Assembly (NCBI GenBank): GCA_930367215.1
Contig: OV884057.1
Span: 200,559,621 to 200,623,620 of the forward strand
Source: Pollenia angustigena
Lineage: Eukaryota > Arthropoda > Insecta > Diptera > Polleniidae
DNA length: 64,000 bases
Direction of reading: 5' to 3'
This document shows positions 52,101 to 56,976 of this stretch, one piece after another (the first letter of the stretch is position 1; each line of letters starts with the position of its first letter). The notes under the pieces were generated by a model. That model did not search any database. It saw only the letters and a program-made list of their open reading frames with translations, and had not been told where the DNA came from. The position numbers were made by a program, and so were the translations under genes.

Positions 52101-54891
52101 GCCGAAATTCATAAAAAGCTCTAAAACGGATAGGTATATTATTTCTGCATTGATTGGTCGCACAAGGAAAAACATGCAATTGCATATTTGTGGTTTCCCT
52201 GGTTATTAAAAATAAAGTTTAACCTACCTTCCTTTAACTAACCGCTCACTTTAGAATAATGAAACACTTTTTATGCGGCCCATTAAAAACCTAACTTCGG
52301 TTATCTGTAAGTTGTGAAAACGGGCCTAAATGTGATAAACTTCAAACCCATTTTATTATTTGTTGCGGCATTTAGGCGTATTATGGTATTTTGGAGAGCG
52401 ATATGGTTGTTTTACCGATGCACATAGGGGTTTTTTGCCAATCTAGCCGGACATTAAGCAAAAAATTAAATTTAAGAAATGGAAAAATTCAAGTACGCAG
52501 CTCGACAGACAACAAAGCTCTGCGTATAGTGAATTTACAAGTCTTTTGCTTGAGATATGTGGTATTGGGACACTGTTAAAATCAGGAAAGTTGATTAAAT
52601 TGTATGCGTGTTCATTGACTTTTTACGGTTTTGGGAGGTTTACAATATATTTTTTTGTAGATAAACGAATAAAGATTTTACATTGATTTTTTTTTTCTGT
52701 GAAAGACTATATAAACAGCTAATTATGAAAATTTTTAGAAAAATTTTATTAGAAGTTTTTATGATAAAAAAATTAGTTCGAAATTAAAAAAAAACGATTT
52801 TTTTGTTCACTTTTTTGTAAAAAAAAAAAATTTAAAAGGTTTTTGAAGGTGAAGCCCGCTGAGTTCTTAAAAATGTTATAATTCATCACGATAAAATTTG
52901 AAATCTCTACTTTTAAATTAAAAAAAAAAAAACGTTGCGCGTTGTTGCGCCATTTTTTTTATGATTTTTTTTAAAATTTCACCTTTTTTCTTTTTTTGCT
53001 CATCTTGCTTAGGTACATATAATAGAAACCCTTTCGTCAGTCATAAAATGTTTTGGTTGTTTGTAGATGTTTTCTTTTAAATTATTACATCTAAGACTAA
53101 TATTACCTCTGTAAAAAAGGGATGTGCGAAACCGTGAGTAACGGGTTTTAACCACCTGTGCGGCCGCTAAATGACGTTATTTTATGGAGCAAAATAAATG
53201 TACCTGTTTTGCATAACTTTTAAAATCATTAACAACAAAAATAATATATAATAAAAAATCAAATCTGGGCTCTAGGTACTAAGTTTTTTTTAATATATAT
53301 TGTGGTTATAGCATAAAATTGTTATCAGAACCATTTTGAAGCTTTGAAAGTAAAATGGAAAAAGTGTATAATACATGGCGCAACTGTAATGAGTGAGGCA
53401 TTGTTGCCTATCGGGCTATTATCAGAAGAAGCGTCTGAGGCACGAAATAAACATTTTCGGCTTTACAGGCAGAATTTTGCTAGAAAGTTTTCGAGATTCA
53501 GTGTAACAAAGATATTATAAATAGACTTTTGCTCAGTTCTGACCCACTGATTACTAGTATAAGACCAACTCCAAAAAAAAAAGTCATTACCCTTTACGAA
53601 AGAATCAATTTCTTGTATGCTTCCAACTGTACTTGGCTCTGAAGAGAATTCAGAAGAGCATTTTGAAGAAGCAGACGAAGAAGAACCATGGCACTCATCA
53701 TCATCTTAGTGCAAAAGAGTTTTTTTTTTAAATAAAATTTGCTTTTACTATTATAAATAAGTTATAATTACGAATATATAATTTATTTTCAGATAAATTA
53801 AATACTATAAAATACATAAAATCTTAAAAAATAATATGTTTTGGAAATTAGCAAAAAAAAAAATTTTTTTTTACAGGGTCGTTCCGGGGGAGGGGGGCGG
53901 TTGGAGTTATACCTCGCACTACCCATAAAAGTTCAAAAATTTAATTTTTATAGTATTAAGGCGTTAGTAATCTATTTCTTTTAATACATATTTAAATTTT
54001 TTTTTAAATATTATTTTATGTTACCGCCCTCAAAAGGGGGCGGGGCGAAAAGTGTAATTTTACGATCTCATGGGTCTATTTTTAGGTTTTTTTTACTTTT
54101 GCCGACGTTAAAAGTTGCATTTGCCAAACAAAAGTATGGAAAAACTTTAAAAAAAATTGCATTTTTCACAAGTTGGATTAGTTCTTCAAGGGGGAACCTT
54201 TTCCTCCTTGGTCCGATTTTATTTATTTTTGAGGCTTACCTGCCTATGACAATATCACATATTTCTGCCAAGTTTCATCGATCTAGGGGCACTCAATAAC
54301 TTTTAAGAAGCAATATAAGCTAAAACAAAAAGTAATGTCCGGCTAGATTGGCAAAAAACCCCTATGTGCGATAGTCATTCAAATTAGTGGAAGAATTAAT
54401 AGCAAATTTATGCTAATTCACAATTTCACAACCGATTTTAATTGCAATTTCGGTGTGTTGTTCCGTAAATACGAGTACATGAAATTAAAGTGTTTCCAAC
54501 GTAGCGCCCACCTAATTGGGCAAGTTAAAAATGTGTTTACTAAAATCACTTAAGTACGTTATGAGCAATAAGTTACGAAATCTGGACACCATCAAAACAT
54601 TATCTCTTATTTTAATTAACAAATCCAAAAATTTAAATTAACACATACCTGCAGGAAACACATTATTAATATAAACCAGGGCACCTTCCAGGTCCTTTTA
54701 TTATATTCCAATTCATTTAGAAATTCTTTGTCTTCGAATTTCTTTTGAATATTCAATAAATTCACATCTGATTCCGCAGTTGTTTCACATTTATTGCAAT
54801 TGATTTCAAGTTCACAATGACTTTGATTATAAATCAATAAATTTTTATTGACATCTTCTGCATTTTCCTTGTTTTGATTATAATTTATCAT
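24910..54891 (-). CDS. Rhomboid-family intramembrane serine protease (rho-6-like), four exons
   Basis: Exons 54649-54891, 30049-30192, 27206-27385 and 24910-25164 join in phase 0 to a 273-residue protein. Rhomboids cut substrates (in flies, EGF-type ligands) inside membranes of the secretory pathway. Seen: a hydrophilic N-terminus (1-68), TM1 (about 70-86), the L1-loop W-R at 107-108, TM2 with H116, H121 and N125, a TM3 with GGVAGS, the catalytic GASAG motif with Ser173 at TM4, TM5, and EAHAAG with catalytic His234 in TM6 followed by a G-x-x-x-G-like face. A charged 24-residue tail ends the protein, so the extra C-terminal TM7 of classic fly Rhomboid is absent. Start: the first ATG of the exon 1 frame (54889-54891); an ATG further 5' in an unseen exon is possible. 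Active-site residues are intact, so it should be a working protease. Best guess is Drosophila rho-6, from its short length; not verified. Introns 24,456, 2,663 and 2,041 bp. Confidence 0.88.
25334..27104. repeat. Inverted-repeat element split by an INE-1-like insertion
   Basis: The left arm 25334-25464 (ttagggtggtaactttttgc) is an inverted, diverged copy of the right arm, about 26930-27104 (ending aaagtcaccaccctag). TGTACA borders both ends, possibly a target duplication. The arms are separated by the INE-1-like element at 25465-26690. It fills most of rhomboid intron 3. Confidence 0.7.
25465..26690 (+). repeat. INE-1/DINE-like element, about 1.2 kb
   Basis: It starts ttataccctccaccacaa ... 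gaagagggtatact, followed by aaagtatatatattctgggt and a gatttagccatgcccgtc block, closely resembling the 5' end of Drosophila INE-1 (DINE-1), a non-autonomous Helitron. The middle has diverged units (tttcgtgaagatcggtcc). The 3' end has ggcaaagctgaataaagc then ctaacttg. Confidence 0.72.
27206..27385 (-). CDS. Rhomboid exon 3 (TM3, TM4 with catalytic Ser)
   Basis: Acceptor tatcgacag before 27385; donor GTTAGT from 27205. The exon encodes 60 residues: FVIGFCLESEQGHLKV, then IYVTGGVAGSLAT and LSLMGASAGVYAMLMSH, carrying the GxSxG catalytic motif. Confidence 0.9.
27583..27910. repeat. MITE with ccctgcaaata ends
   Basis: Termini ccctgcaaataataggac and its inverse gtccaattctatttgcaggg. The interior is rich in gga(c)cca / tggtcc words and a ctactcc palindrome. 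328 bp; no clear target duplication. Confidence 0.72.
28063..28205. repeat. TTA-flanked hairpin MITE, 143 bp
   Basis: Ends gtctgggttcacactatgaa and inverse, with arms that pair almost to the middle. TTA flanks both sides (28060-28062, 28206-28208), as in PIF/Harbinger elements. The terminal sequence is shared with 31529-31791. Confidence 0.85.
28206..28620. other. AT-rich DNA with 'cgcttaacgaaaaattt' words
   Basis: From here to about 30000 the word ttcgcttaac(g)aaaaattt recurs many times in slightly changed form, like an old simple satellite expanded in the intron. Confidence 0.5.
28625..29062 (+). repeat. Dispersed repeat, inverted partner at 42760-43193
   Basis: About 430 bp match the reverse complement of 42760-43193, e.g. 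catccccctacaattggttg and gcgcatttcaccggttg. The ORF around 28905 falls inside and is not a gene. Superfamily unknown; it shares its middle with the MITE at 29166-29372. Confidence 0.72.
29166..29372. repeat. MITE with 40-bp inverted ends
   Basis: Ttattcgtgcttaattcc ... ttcttgataaaaac on the left is repeated inverted at 29331-29371. The centre (gcgcatttcactggttgctt) is a short version of the repeat at 28625-29062, so this looks like an internally deleted derivative. Confidence 0.75.
29373..30048. other. Rhomboid intron 2, AT-rich
   Basis: Continuation of the aacgaaaaattt-rich sequence; no further element recognised. Confidence 0.4.
30049..30192 (-). CDS. Rhomboid exon 2 (L1 loop and TM2)
   Basis: Too short to stand out as an ORF. 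Acceptor attttag before 30192, donor GTGGGC from 30048. It encodes 48 residues ending EYWRYITYMLLHSDLLHL then SMNVCLQ. It carries the W-R motif and the H-x4-H-x3-N pattern of rhomboids, joining exons 1 and 3 in phase 0. Confidence 0.9.
30193..31360. other. Rhomboid intron 1, start
   Basis: AT-rich. A short inverted repeat (tggctaaaacaatgaaacca / tgttttagcca) lies near 30362-30393. No gene seen. Confidence 0.4.
31361..31467. repeat. 107-bp MITE
   Basis: Perfect 21-bp inverted ends: caattcacaaagtgttctat and its inverse at 31447-31467, around an AT-rich centre. Confidence 0.78.
31529..31791. repeat. TTA-flanked MITE, 263 bp
   Basis: Ends gtctgtgttcatacggctct and inverse agccgtatgaactcagac, with TTA outside both (31526-31528, 31792-31794). 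Same terminal family as 28063-28205. Confidence 0.82.
31855..32005. repeat. Dispersed repeat, empty-site copy of 49580-49925
   Basis: It contains aactgcagtcgaaact, ctgtcgaacaaaaaac and tacaacttttcgctttttga, the inverse of 49580-49670. This copy lacks the MITE present at 49678-49909. Confidence 0.65.
32171..32798. repeat. TA-flanked palindromic element, 628 bp (complete)
   Basis: Inverted arms of roughly 190 bp: cactgtgct, gacaagctgggcaaatgac and ttcgagatataccgttattt on the left, all repeated inverted on the right to ctagcatagtg. TA at 32169-32170 and 32799-32800. No coding capacity. Partial copy at 450-845; more distant kin at 41432-42362. Confidence 0.85.
32876..33022. repeat. Short MITE
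   Basis: Inverted ends taccatcacacaagccttac and taagacttgtgtgatagtgt; about 147 bp. Confidence 0.6.
33036..33990. repeat. Inverted-repeat element built of 'gaaataacgccca' words
   Basis: Ends gggtcggctccatgaaaag and its counterpart (acggctccacgaaaagccc) are inverted over about 50 bp. Both halves are packed with variants of tgaaataacNcccaa or its inverse (ggggttatttcatt), concentrated in 33040-33400 and 33860-33970. The centre (33400-33860) is AT-rich. No transposase seen. Confidence 0.72.
33993..34080. repeat. 88-bp hairpin MITE
   Basis: Arms ccccacaataaatgaatgaa ... gtcacatttt pair with their inverse and end gtaggg; TA lies at both outer edges. It abuts the previous element. Confidence 0.75.
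34158..34356. repeat. TTA-flanked MITE, 'ggcccgttttcacaac' family
   Basis: Inverted ends ggcccattttcacaacttac and inverse gtaagttgtgaaaacgggcc, with inner pair gtgttccattatt / aataatggaacac. TTA at 34155-34157 and 34357-34359. A second, heavily invaded copy spans 49214-52326. Confidence 0.85.
34533..35295. mobile_element. Non-autonomous hAT element, 763 bp
   Basis: Ends cagagaac ... gttctctg, flanked by the exact 8-bp duplication ATTCGTAC (34525-34532, 35296-35303). The interior shares both ends and blocks (gcaaataaagcactttcaat) with the 262-bp copy at 38101-38362. Also contains two aacgtctcatcgagtgg repeats. No transposase frame. Confidence 0.88.
35304..35603. other. Non-coding DNA, nothing recognised
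   Basis: Short moderately AT-rich stretch with no open frame of note. Confidence 0.35.
35740..36180 (-). pseudogene. Mariner transposase relic
   Basis: Reading the minus strand: LTEEQRVLIVKTFYKNF (N-terminal helix-turn-helix start), then after a frameshift QIIFSDEAHI with the first catalytic Asp, a GFVNTRNCRIWGS block, and later VCHTM ... DLLQQRFP and ISRNSDDNWPPK, the approach to the third catalytic Asp. Typical DD34D mariner order, but the part between the N-terminus and FSDEAH is missing, and stops interrupt it. Confidence 0.82.
36377..36509. repeat. MITE nested in the mariner relic
   Basis: Ends caaggcgaattcagta / tattgaatttaccttg, plus inner ggtggcaag inverted pairs. 133 bp. The flanking 8-mers (CACTAGAT, AGCTAATT) match only partly, so the hAT assignment is tentative. 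Confidence 0.6.
36697..37169. other. Non-coding DNA with a (GGT)n microsatellite
   Basis: A GGT/GGC triplet run at about 36770-36793; otherwise AT-rich. The proline-rich reading of the minus strand is a by-product of the microsatellite. Confidence 0.45.
37170..37327. repeat. Hairpin MITE, 158 bp
   Basis: Arms ctgtgac...atgcacacaattaaaact and the inverse gttttattgtgtgcatagca, with inner cgatatcgaatg / tattcgatgtcgatcg pair. Nearly palindromic. Confidence 0.75.
37638..38600 (+). repeat. INE-1/DINE-like element interrupted by a hAT MITE
   Basis: It begins agtaagaaagtataatcggt with the hairpin ggtcaagcccgacc and ends with acagccagccggccggac and gactcagaaagtgattctga. The 262-bp MITE at 38101-38362 lies in its second half. 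Confidence 0.68.
38101..38362. repeat. Non-autonomous hAT MITE, 262 bp
   Basis: Ends cagagaac / gttctctg flanked by the exact 8-bp duplication GTTTGGAC (38093-38100, 38363-38370). A shorter relative of 34533-35295. Confidence 0.9.
38684..38993 (-). pseudogene. Fragment of a TE-associated ORF (LSEEA...EAN/ARN...SSDP family)
   Basis: About 103 codons open on the minus strand, preceded directly by tttcag (possible acceptor). It shows LSEEALEANHK, then SRRNIHKDLMTH and SSDPLLTSKRN, and ends in an acidic tail and stop. The same motif order occurs in the relic at 53330-53709. I recall this family as uncharacterised proteins repeated in many animal genomes, probably transposon-borne; the activity is unknown. 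No ends of the mobile unit could be fixed here. Confidence 0.55.
38994..39948. other. AT-rich non-coding DNA
   Basis: Two tggcgccctc(t)agcgccgcc-like words (39497, 39792) and an aaaacccatagacgat word (39237) that resembles the terminus of the 52421-54368 element. No gene seen. Confidence 0.4.
39951..40946. mobile_element. TA-flanked inverted-repeat element, 996 bp
   Basis: Ends cacagaaaaaattattgcc / aaaattttttctgtg, with TA outside both (39949-39950, 40947-40948). The left 225 bp recur at 1836-2062. Subterminal zones repeat (c)aaacaa(a)tt and ttgtttgatt words in inverted orientation. The interior is less A/T-biased near 40500-40700. Confidence 0.8.
40501..40560 (+). CDS. Exon-like segment inside the TA element (tentative)
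   Basis: ATG ATG ACG opens a 20-codon frame (MTKNISSRSAESKGKDAAK) that runs to a good donor GTGAGT at 40560. It could be a captured host first exon or chance. No downstream exon found. Confidence 0.2.
40949..41431. other. AT-rich non-coding DNA
   Basis: A small inverted pair (attaaacgtttaat / gaaacgttcac) near 41232-41270; nothing else. Confidence 0.35.
41432..42362. repeat. Inverted-repeat element, about 0.93 kb
   Basis: The left arm gcggcctggaactttgttgc ... gtcgctgatttcaaatc (41458-41512) is repeated inverted at 42291-42348. The interior shares ggtatatctcgaaaa with the 32171-32798 family. No transposase. Confidence 0.75.
42363..42759. other. Non-coding DNA
   Basis: Nothing recognised besides the edge of the next repeat. 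Confidence 0.35.
42760..43193 (-). repeat. Dispersed repeat, inverted partner of 28625-29062
   Basis: Same 430-bp sequence in reverse orientation, both within or near rhomboid introns, about 14 kb apart. A T11 tract at 42797-42809 differs between copies. Confidence 0.72.
43194..44369. other. AT-rich non-coding DNA
   Basis: No repeat end or gene recognised. Confidence 0.35.
44370..44520. repeat. Partial copy of the 47822-48031 MITE
   Basis: gtgaatgttttagaataaaac ... agaaaacaccataagtg matches the right two thirds of the MITE at 47822-48031; the left end is lost. Confidence 0.65.
44873..45632. mobile_element. TA-flanked element, 760 bp
   Basis: Ends tgggcatttcct / aggaaatgccca with TA outside (44871-44872, 45633-45634). 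The interior repeats a cgaacgtacg word in three places (44900, 45072, 45260). The empty counterpart is near 48912, where ttagaata runs straight on. Confidence 0.75.
45775..46385. mobile_element. TA-flanked element with gtcaaaataaagtgtaca ends, 611 bp
   Basis: Inverted ends ctgtcagcgtcaaaataaag and ctttattttgacgctcacag; TA at 45773-45774 and 46386-46387. No full transposase, only T-rich short frames. The 161-bp repeat at 48391 onward shows the same site without it. Confidence 0.88.
46390..46790 (+). repeat. Dispersed repeat, inverted copy at 59885-60300
   Basis: Shared words: ggtgtcaattgttccaacag, catctattctcaatgaacg (inverse) and catggggttgtcattgg (inverse). Short ORFs here (near 46418-46624) are repeat by-products. 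Confidence 0.68.
46944..47351 (+). mobile_element. Solo LTR of a retrotransposon, 408 bp
   Basis: It starts tgttacgaaag and ends aaacgttaca (TG...CA). ATAC is duplicated on both sides (46940-46943, 47352-47355), a 4-bp duplication as in Ty3/Gypsy-type elements. Inside are a TATA box (tataaaaa at 47171), a likely start region after it and AATAAA at 47260-47265, in the order expected of an LTR. No internal coding region remains, consistent with LTR-LTR recombination. Confidence 0.85.
47446..48345. repeat. Inverted-end element containing two tandem duplications
   Basis: It begins atggccattttctca (47452) and ends with the inverse tgagaaaatggccat (48330-48344). Inside, a block of about 75 bp (cattttctcattaggc...ttttctca) is doubled at 47452-47598. 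A block of about 275 bp (tttgcttcgattttatcgca ... gtcgatacatt) occurs at 47585-48060 and 48075-48330, the first copy enlarged by a MITE. Confidence 0.72.
47822..48031. repeat. TA-flanked MITE, 210 bp, with adjacent empty site
   Basis: Palindromic: (a)tggtgttttcttttct ... agaaaagaaaacacca, with inner tgcaatttggtgtctctt and its inverse. TA at 47820-47821 and 48032-48033. The sister unit reads gacat-TA-agtaaca at 48296-48309 without the insert. Confidence 0.88.
48391..48860 (+). repeat. 161-bp tandem repeat, about three copies
   Basis: gcattttacatacactgcac begins at 48405, 48566 and 48727, a constant 161-bp step. Units include aaccctctaaagtgcagtat and a gtatggcagttggaaaaaac boundary. Divergence is a few percent, highest in the third unit. 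Not CRISPR: there are no unique spacers. Confidence 0.85.
48861..49110 (-). repeat. Continuation of the dispersed repeat (empty-site copy)
   Basis: The reverse complement matches 44740-44870 (gaaactagactact, aatgtacttctgagc, attcttttcttagaata), with about 60 bp that the other copy has lost. Confidence 0.65.
49678..49909. repeat. MITE 'ggcctaattctTgcagtcgt'
   Basis: Long inverted arms (gcagtcgtgatcgagtactt / aagtactcgatcacgactgc; inner ttcgaaagcaattttat pair). It lies inside a dispersed repeat whose other copy (31855-32005, inverted) reads aaacgctgg with no insert. The flanks suggest a 5-6 bp ccctgg duplication. Confidence 0.78.
49950..50290 (+). repeat. INE-1/DINE-like tail
   Basis: Contains ccaagtttgatcaaattatg, gtagtttgcgcataaggtt, a cagccagacggacgga block and aaagtgattctcag, the standard tail of the family seen at 16150-16310. 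Confidence 0.62.
50502..51072. repeat. hAT MITE nested in mariner, 8-bp duplication GTTTAAAC
   Basis: Ends gggggtgctttttaacc / ggttaaaaagcaccccc (the right end has a C-rich expansion at 51049-51072). GTTTAAAC flanks it exactly (50494-50501, 51073-51080). The interior repeats gagataaagccat / atggctttatctc words in both orientations. Confidence 0.9.
51146..51780 (+). pseudogene. Mariner transposase relic, internally deleted
   Basis: The ATG at 51146 opens MNRLTNEQRLQIIEFYYQN (N-terminal helix-turn-helix), then jumps at HALLEF straight to SDEAHFRLNGYVNKHNYRF, losing the rest of the DNA-binding domain and linker. The frame continues to about 51454 (KVTIWCGLWAGGIIGPY). Later pieces in other frames include FGEHFIS, a P-L-D-Y-F-like stretch and a C-terminal RVCQNWTKRMDHLRR-like end. 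The region with the second catalytic Asp (QDGA block) is largely gone. Non-functional. Confidence 0.85.
52421..54368 (+). mobile_element. 1.95-kb element with 36-bp perfect terminal inverted repeats
   Basis: The ends are identical inverted over 36 bases, beginning cacataggggttttttgcc. If one more base is counted (GCACATAG...CTATGTGC), GAT flanks both sides, a possible 3-bp duplication. The interior carries a decayed ORF (next entry), long A/T runs, and two GC-rich patches (53887-53903 and 54023-54051). Superfamily not identified; CACTA-like ends and a short duplication are compatible with the CMC group. Confidence 0.78.
53330..53709 (+). pseudogene. Decayed ORF of the LSEEA...EARN...SSDP family
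   Basis: One frame from about 53330 reads KCIIHGATVMSEALLPIGLL, then SEEASEARNKHFRLYRQNF and ARKFSRFSVTK, to a stop at about 53516. A +1 shift then yields the rest of the family pattern (LLSSDPLITS-like) and, in another frame, an acidic/Ser tail to 53709. Same family as 38684-38993. I remember such proteins as repeated uncharacterised genes in many animals; the biochemical role is unknown to me. Its position inside perfect TIRs suggests it is transposon-encoded. Confidence 0.6.
54370..54648. other. Rhomboid intron 1, 5' end
   Basis: Unremarkable AT-rich intron next to the exon 1 donor (GTATGT on the minus strand from 54648). Confidence 0.5.
54649..54891 (-). CDS. Rhomboid exon 1 (N-terminus and TM1)
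   Basis: From the ATG at 54889-54891 (MINYNQNKENAED...) through an acidic, Cys-containing cytoplasmic region to TWKVPWFILIMCFLQ, the start of TM1. The donor is CAG/GTATGT. The frame is open upstream to about 54960 without another ATG, so 54891 is the best start visible here. Confidence 0.82.
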
Positions 54892-56030
54892 GTTTTCTGT
54901 TTTTTTTTTTAAATATTTGTTTATAAATAAAATCAAAACACTAATAATAGGAATAATCAATAATTGCTTGCTGGCTTATCACAAAATAGATAATAATTTT
55001 AAAAGTTAAACAAATGTTTTTCGCATCATTCCGTTATCATTTGAGTAATAATTTTTTTTTTTAACAATTTCAATTGCATTAAACTAAACAATTAACTGAT
55101 TACTGATTGCTTTGGCTTCCTTAAACAATTCAAAATTAAAACACCAAAATTTTATCAAATTATTAAAATCTATTTAATATTTATTTGTTTTTAATTATTT
55201 TACGTATTTTTACGATTTAAAGTATCTTGTATCTTTTATTGTGCGCTAACGCATGTATTTGTTTTTTCTTATTATTATTTTATTTTATTTAACAAAATTT
55301 TACTTGTCTGTCTTGGCCACAATCGATGATCATCGACGACTGCCTTTGTTGTTAATAATTTATGGATTCACGAAAATATTTTGGTTGGTTGTACGTACTT
55401 TTTAATTTATTTATTATTTATTTTATTATTGATTAAAGATTTTTCCAATCACAACAAAAGAAATCGGCTGAAACAGCAACAATTTGTTCAAATAAAGAGG
55501 GTGTTTTTATTGTTGTAAATGTTGCTGCCGCTGCTGCTTTATAAAGCAAAACGAGTGTGTACGATTATTTCAATTCGTATGAATCACGATCATCATGATT
55601 AAATATAACTGTTAAATGTTTGTTTTAAAAACAAAGTTAGAGATTGAAATTGTTTTGGAAAAATTTAAAGCATACTTTTAGTTGCTAAAATTAAAATGTT
55701 CGTACTAATTTGCGGTTGTTGTATTAAATATTTAAAAAAGACTAAAACGTAACTAGGGCACCAATTAGTCACCATAACTCAGAGCTGTAAACCGTGATTA
55801 TTGCATCAATTAGTTTAATTAAAAGAAAACCAGAGTAAGTAAATTATTGTCAGATAATAGCTGACGGATCCCCAATTTTGTTGTCAATAACTCCTTTCAT
55901 AACTCTTGCTTTTTTTTGTTGATTTTAGTTTACAACAATTACTTAAAATTATTTCAAATAAACAAACGAGTCTTTTGGCTCTAGGACGTCTAGTCTAGTA
56001 AAATATGAAAAATATGTTTTCATATATTGA
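54892..56030. other. 5' flank of the rhomboid gene
   Basis: Should contain 5' UTR and promoter. A caacaataaaaacaccctct / gctgccgctgctgct stretch lies near 55497-55545. No TATA box or initiator can be called with confidence. Confidence 0.4.
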
Positions 56031-56302
56031 TATATATCGAGCCCTAACAGCGAAAATAACGTAAGCGACATGATTTTCAATTTTCGTTTTTTTTAATAAA
56101 TGACTTTATTGGCAACACGTGCATCATCTCCTAAAATATCATGGTCACATAATGTACCGTTACGATTTTATAGCAAAAACAATTTTAGTGTAAGCGACAA
56201 ATTTCATACAAAATTAATATGAAATAAAACAAAAAAGCTCTCTCCTGTAAAATTTGATTTTTGGCGCTTACATTATTTTCGCTGTTAGGGGTCGATATAT
56301 AT
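56031..56302. repeat. MITE, 'tatatcgagccct' family, copy 2
   Basis: Ends tatatcgagccctaacagcg / cgctgttaggggtcgatata; inner gcgaaaataacgtaagcg pair. Same family as 17046-17304. Confidence 0.8.
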
Positions 56303-56321
56303 ATTGATTTTGATCCGTTTG

Positions 56322-56550
56322 GCTCAATGACCTCTTATTAATAAATAAAATGCAATTTTATGTTTTCATATAAAAAATCAGTTTTCAAAGGAAAATTTGG
56401 AATTTTAGTAGTGATCACAGAGTTCAGCCCTTTTTGCTCTATGACCTCTAATTAATGAATAAAATGCAATTTTATGTTTTCATATAAAAAATCAATTTTC
56501 AAAGGAAAATTTGGAATTTTAGTAGTGATCACAGAGTTCAGCCCTTTAGC
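56322..56550. repeat. 114-bp tandem duplication
   Basis: gctcaatgacctcttattaa at 56322 recurs as gctctatgacctctaattaa at 56436, and the rest of each unit is nearly identical to agagttcagccctt. A related ggctctaggacctctagtta occurs at 57114 and 61441. Confidence 0.8.
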
Positions 56551-56976
56551 CTCTTCAGACCATAGGTACACATATGACCACCTTAAAATATTACAAGTTT
56601 TAAAGACTAGCGACATCGTGTGACCAATAGAAACAGTTTAATTACTTGCTTTAAGCTACTGCGCTTCAAAACAATATCAAAAGATGGCAGGGTTTAGAAG
56701 TTTTAGCCATTACTTTTACATCTGAATTTAACTGTTTGAAAAAACCATACTGTTGGGATATTTTTCTTTAATAACTAATCGCTAAGACCTGAAGTACACA
56801 CCTCTTTTTCACCAGTTTAAACAAAAAAAATAAAAAAAAATAAAAACCGAAATTTAAATAACACCTCATAAGATAAAACAAATAGTTAATAAGCCCTTTA
56901 CTTTATCGGTTCAGTTCTGATCTTAAGAAATTAAGAATTTACGTTGAAATTTTTCATATTTTAAGGTACACATATG
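56551..56976. other. Non-coding DNA left of the tandem duplication
   Basis: AT-rich. A ggtacacatatg word occurs twice (56571 and 56966), possibly ends of an old element. Confidence 0.4.

Larger units (their letters stand above)
49287..52201. mobile_element. hAT-type element, about 2.9 kb, heavily filled
   Basis: Ends tagggaaaccagaaatatgc and gcatatttgtggtttccctg are inverted copies. The flanking 8-mers GCTATTAG and GTTATTAA differ by two transitions. Subterminal aaaatatgc words occur at both ends (49365-49400, 51983-52100). No hAT transposase was recognised; most of the interior is younger insertions. Confidence 0.68.
49214..52326. repeat. Second 'ggcccgttttcacaac' MITE, split by a hAT element
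   Basis: The left arm at 49214-49286 and right arm at 52202-52326 align with the two arms of the complete copy 34158-34356 (acaacttggcgacagc, tgtgttccgctatta; taatgaaacactt, gtaagttgtgaaaacgggcc). TAA borders both ends. Everything between is later insertion. Confidence 0.75.
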
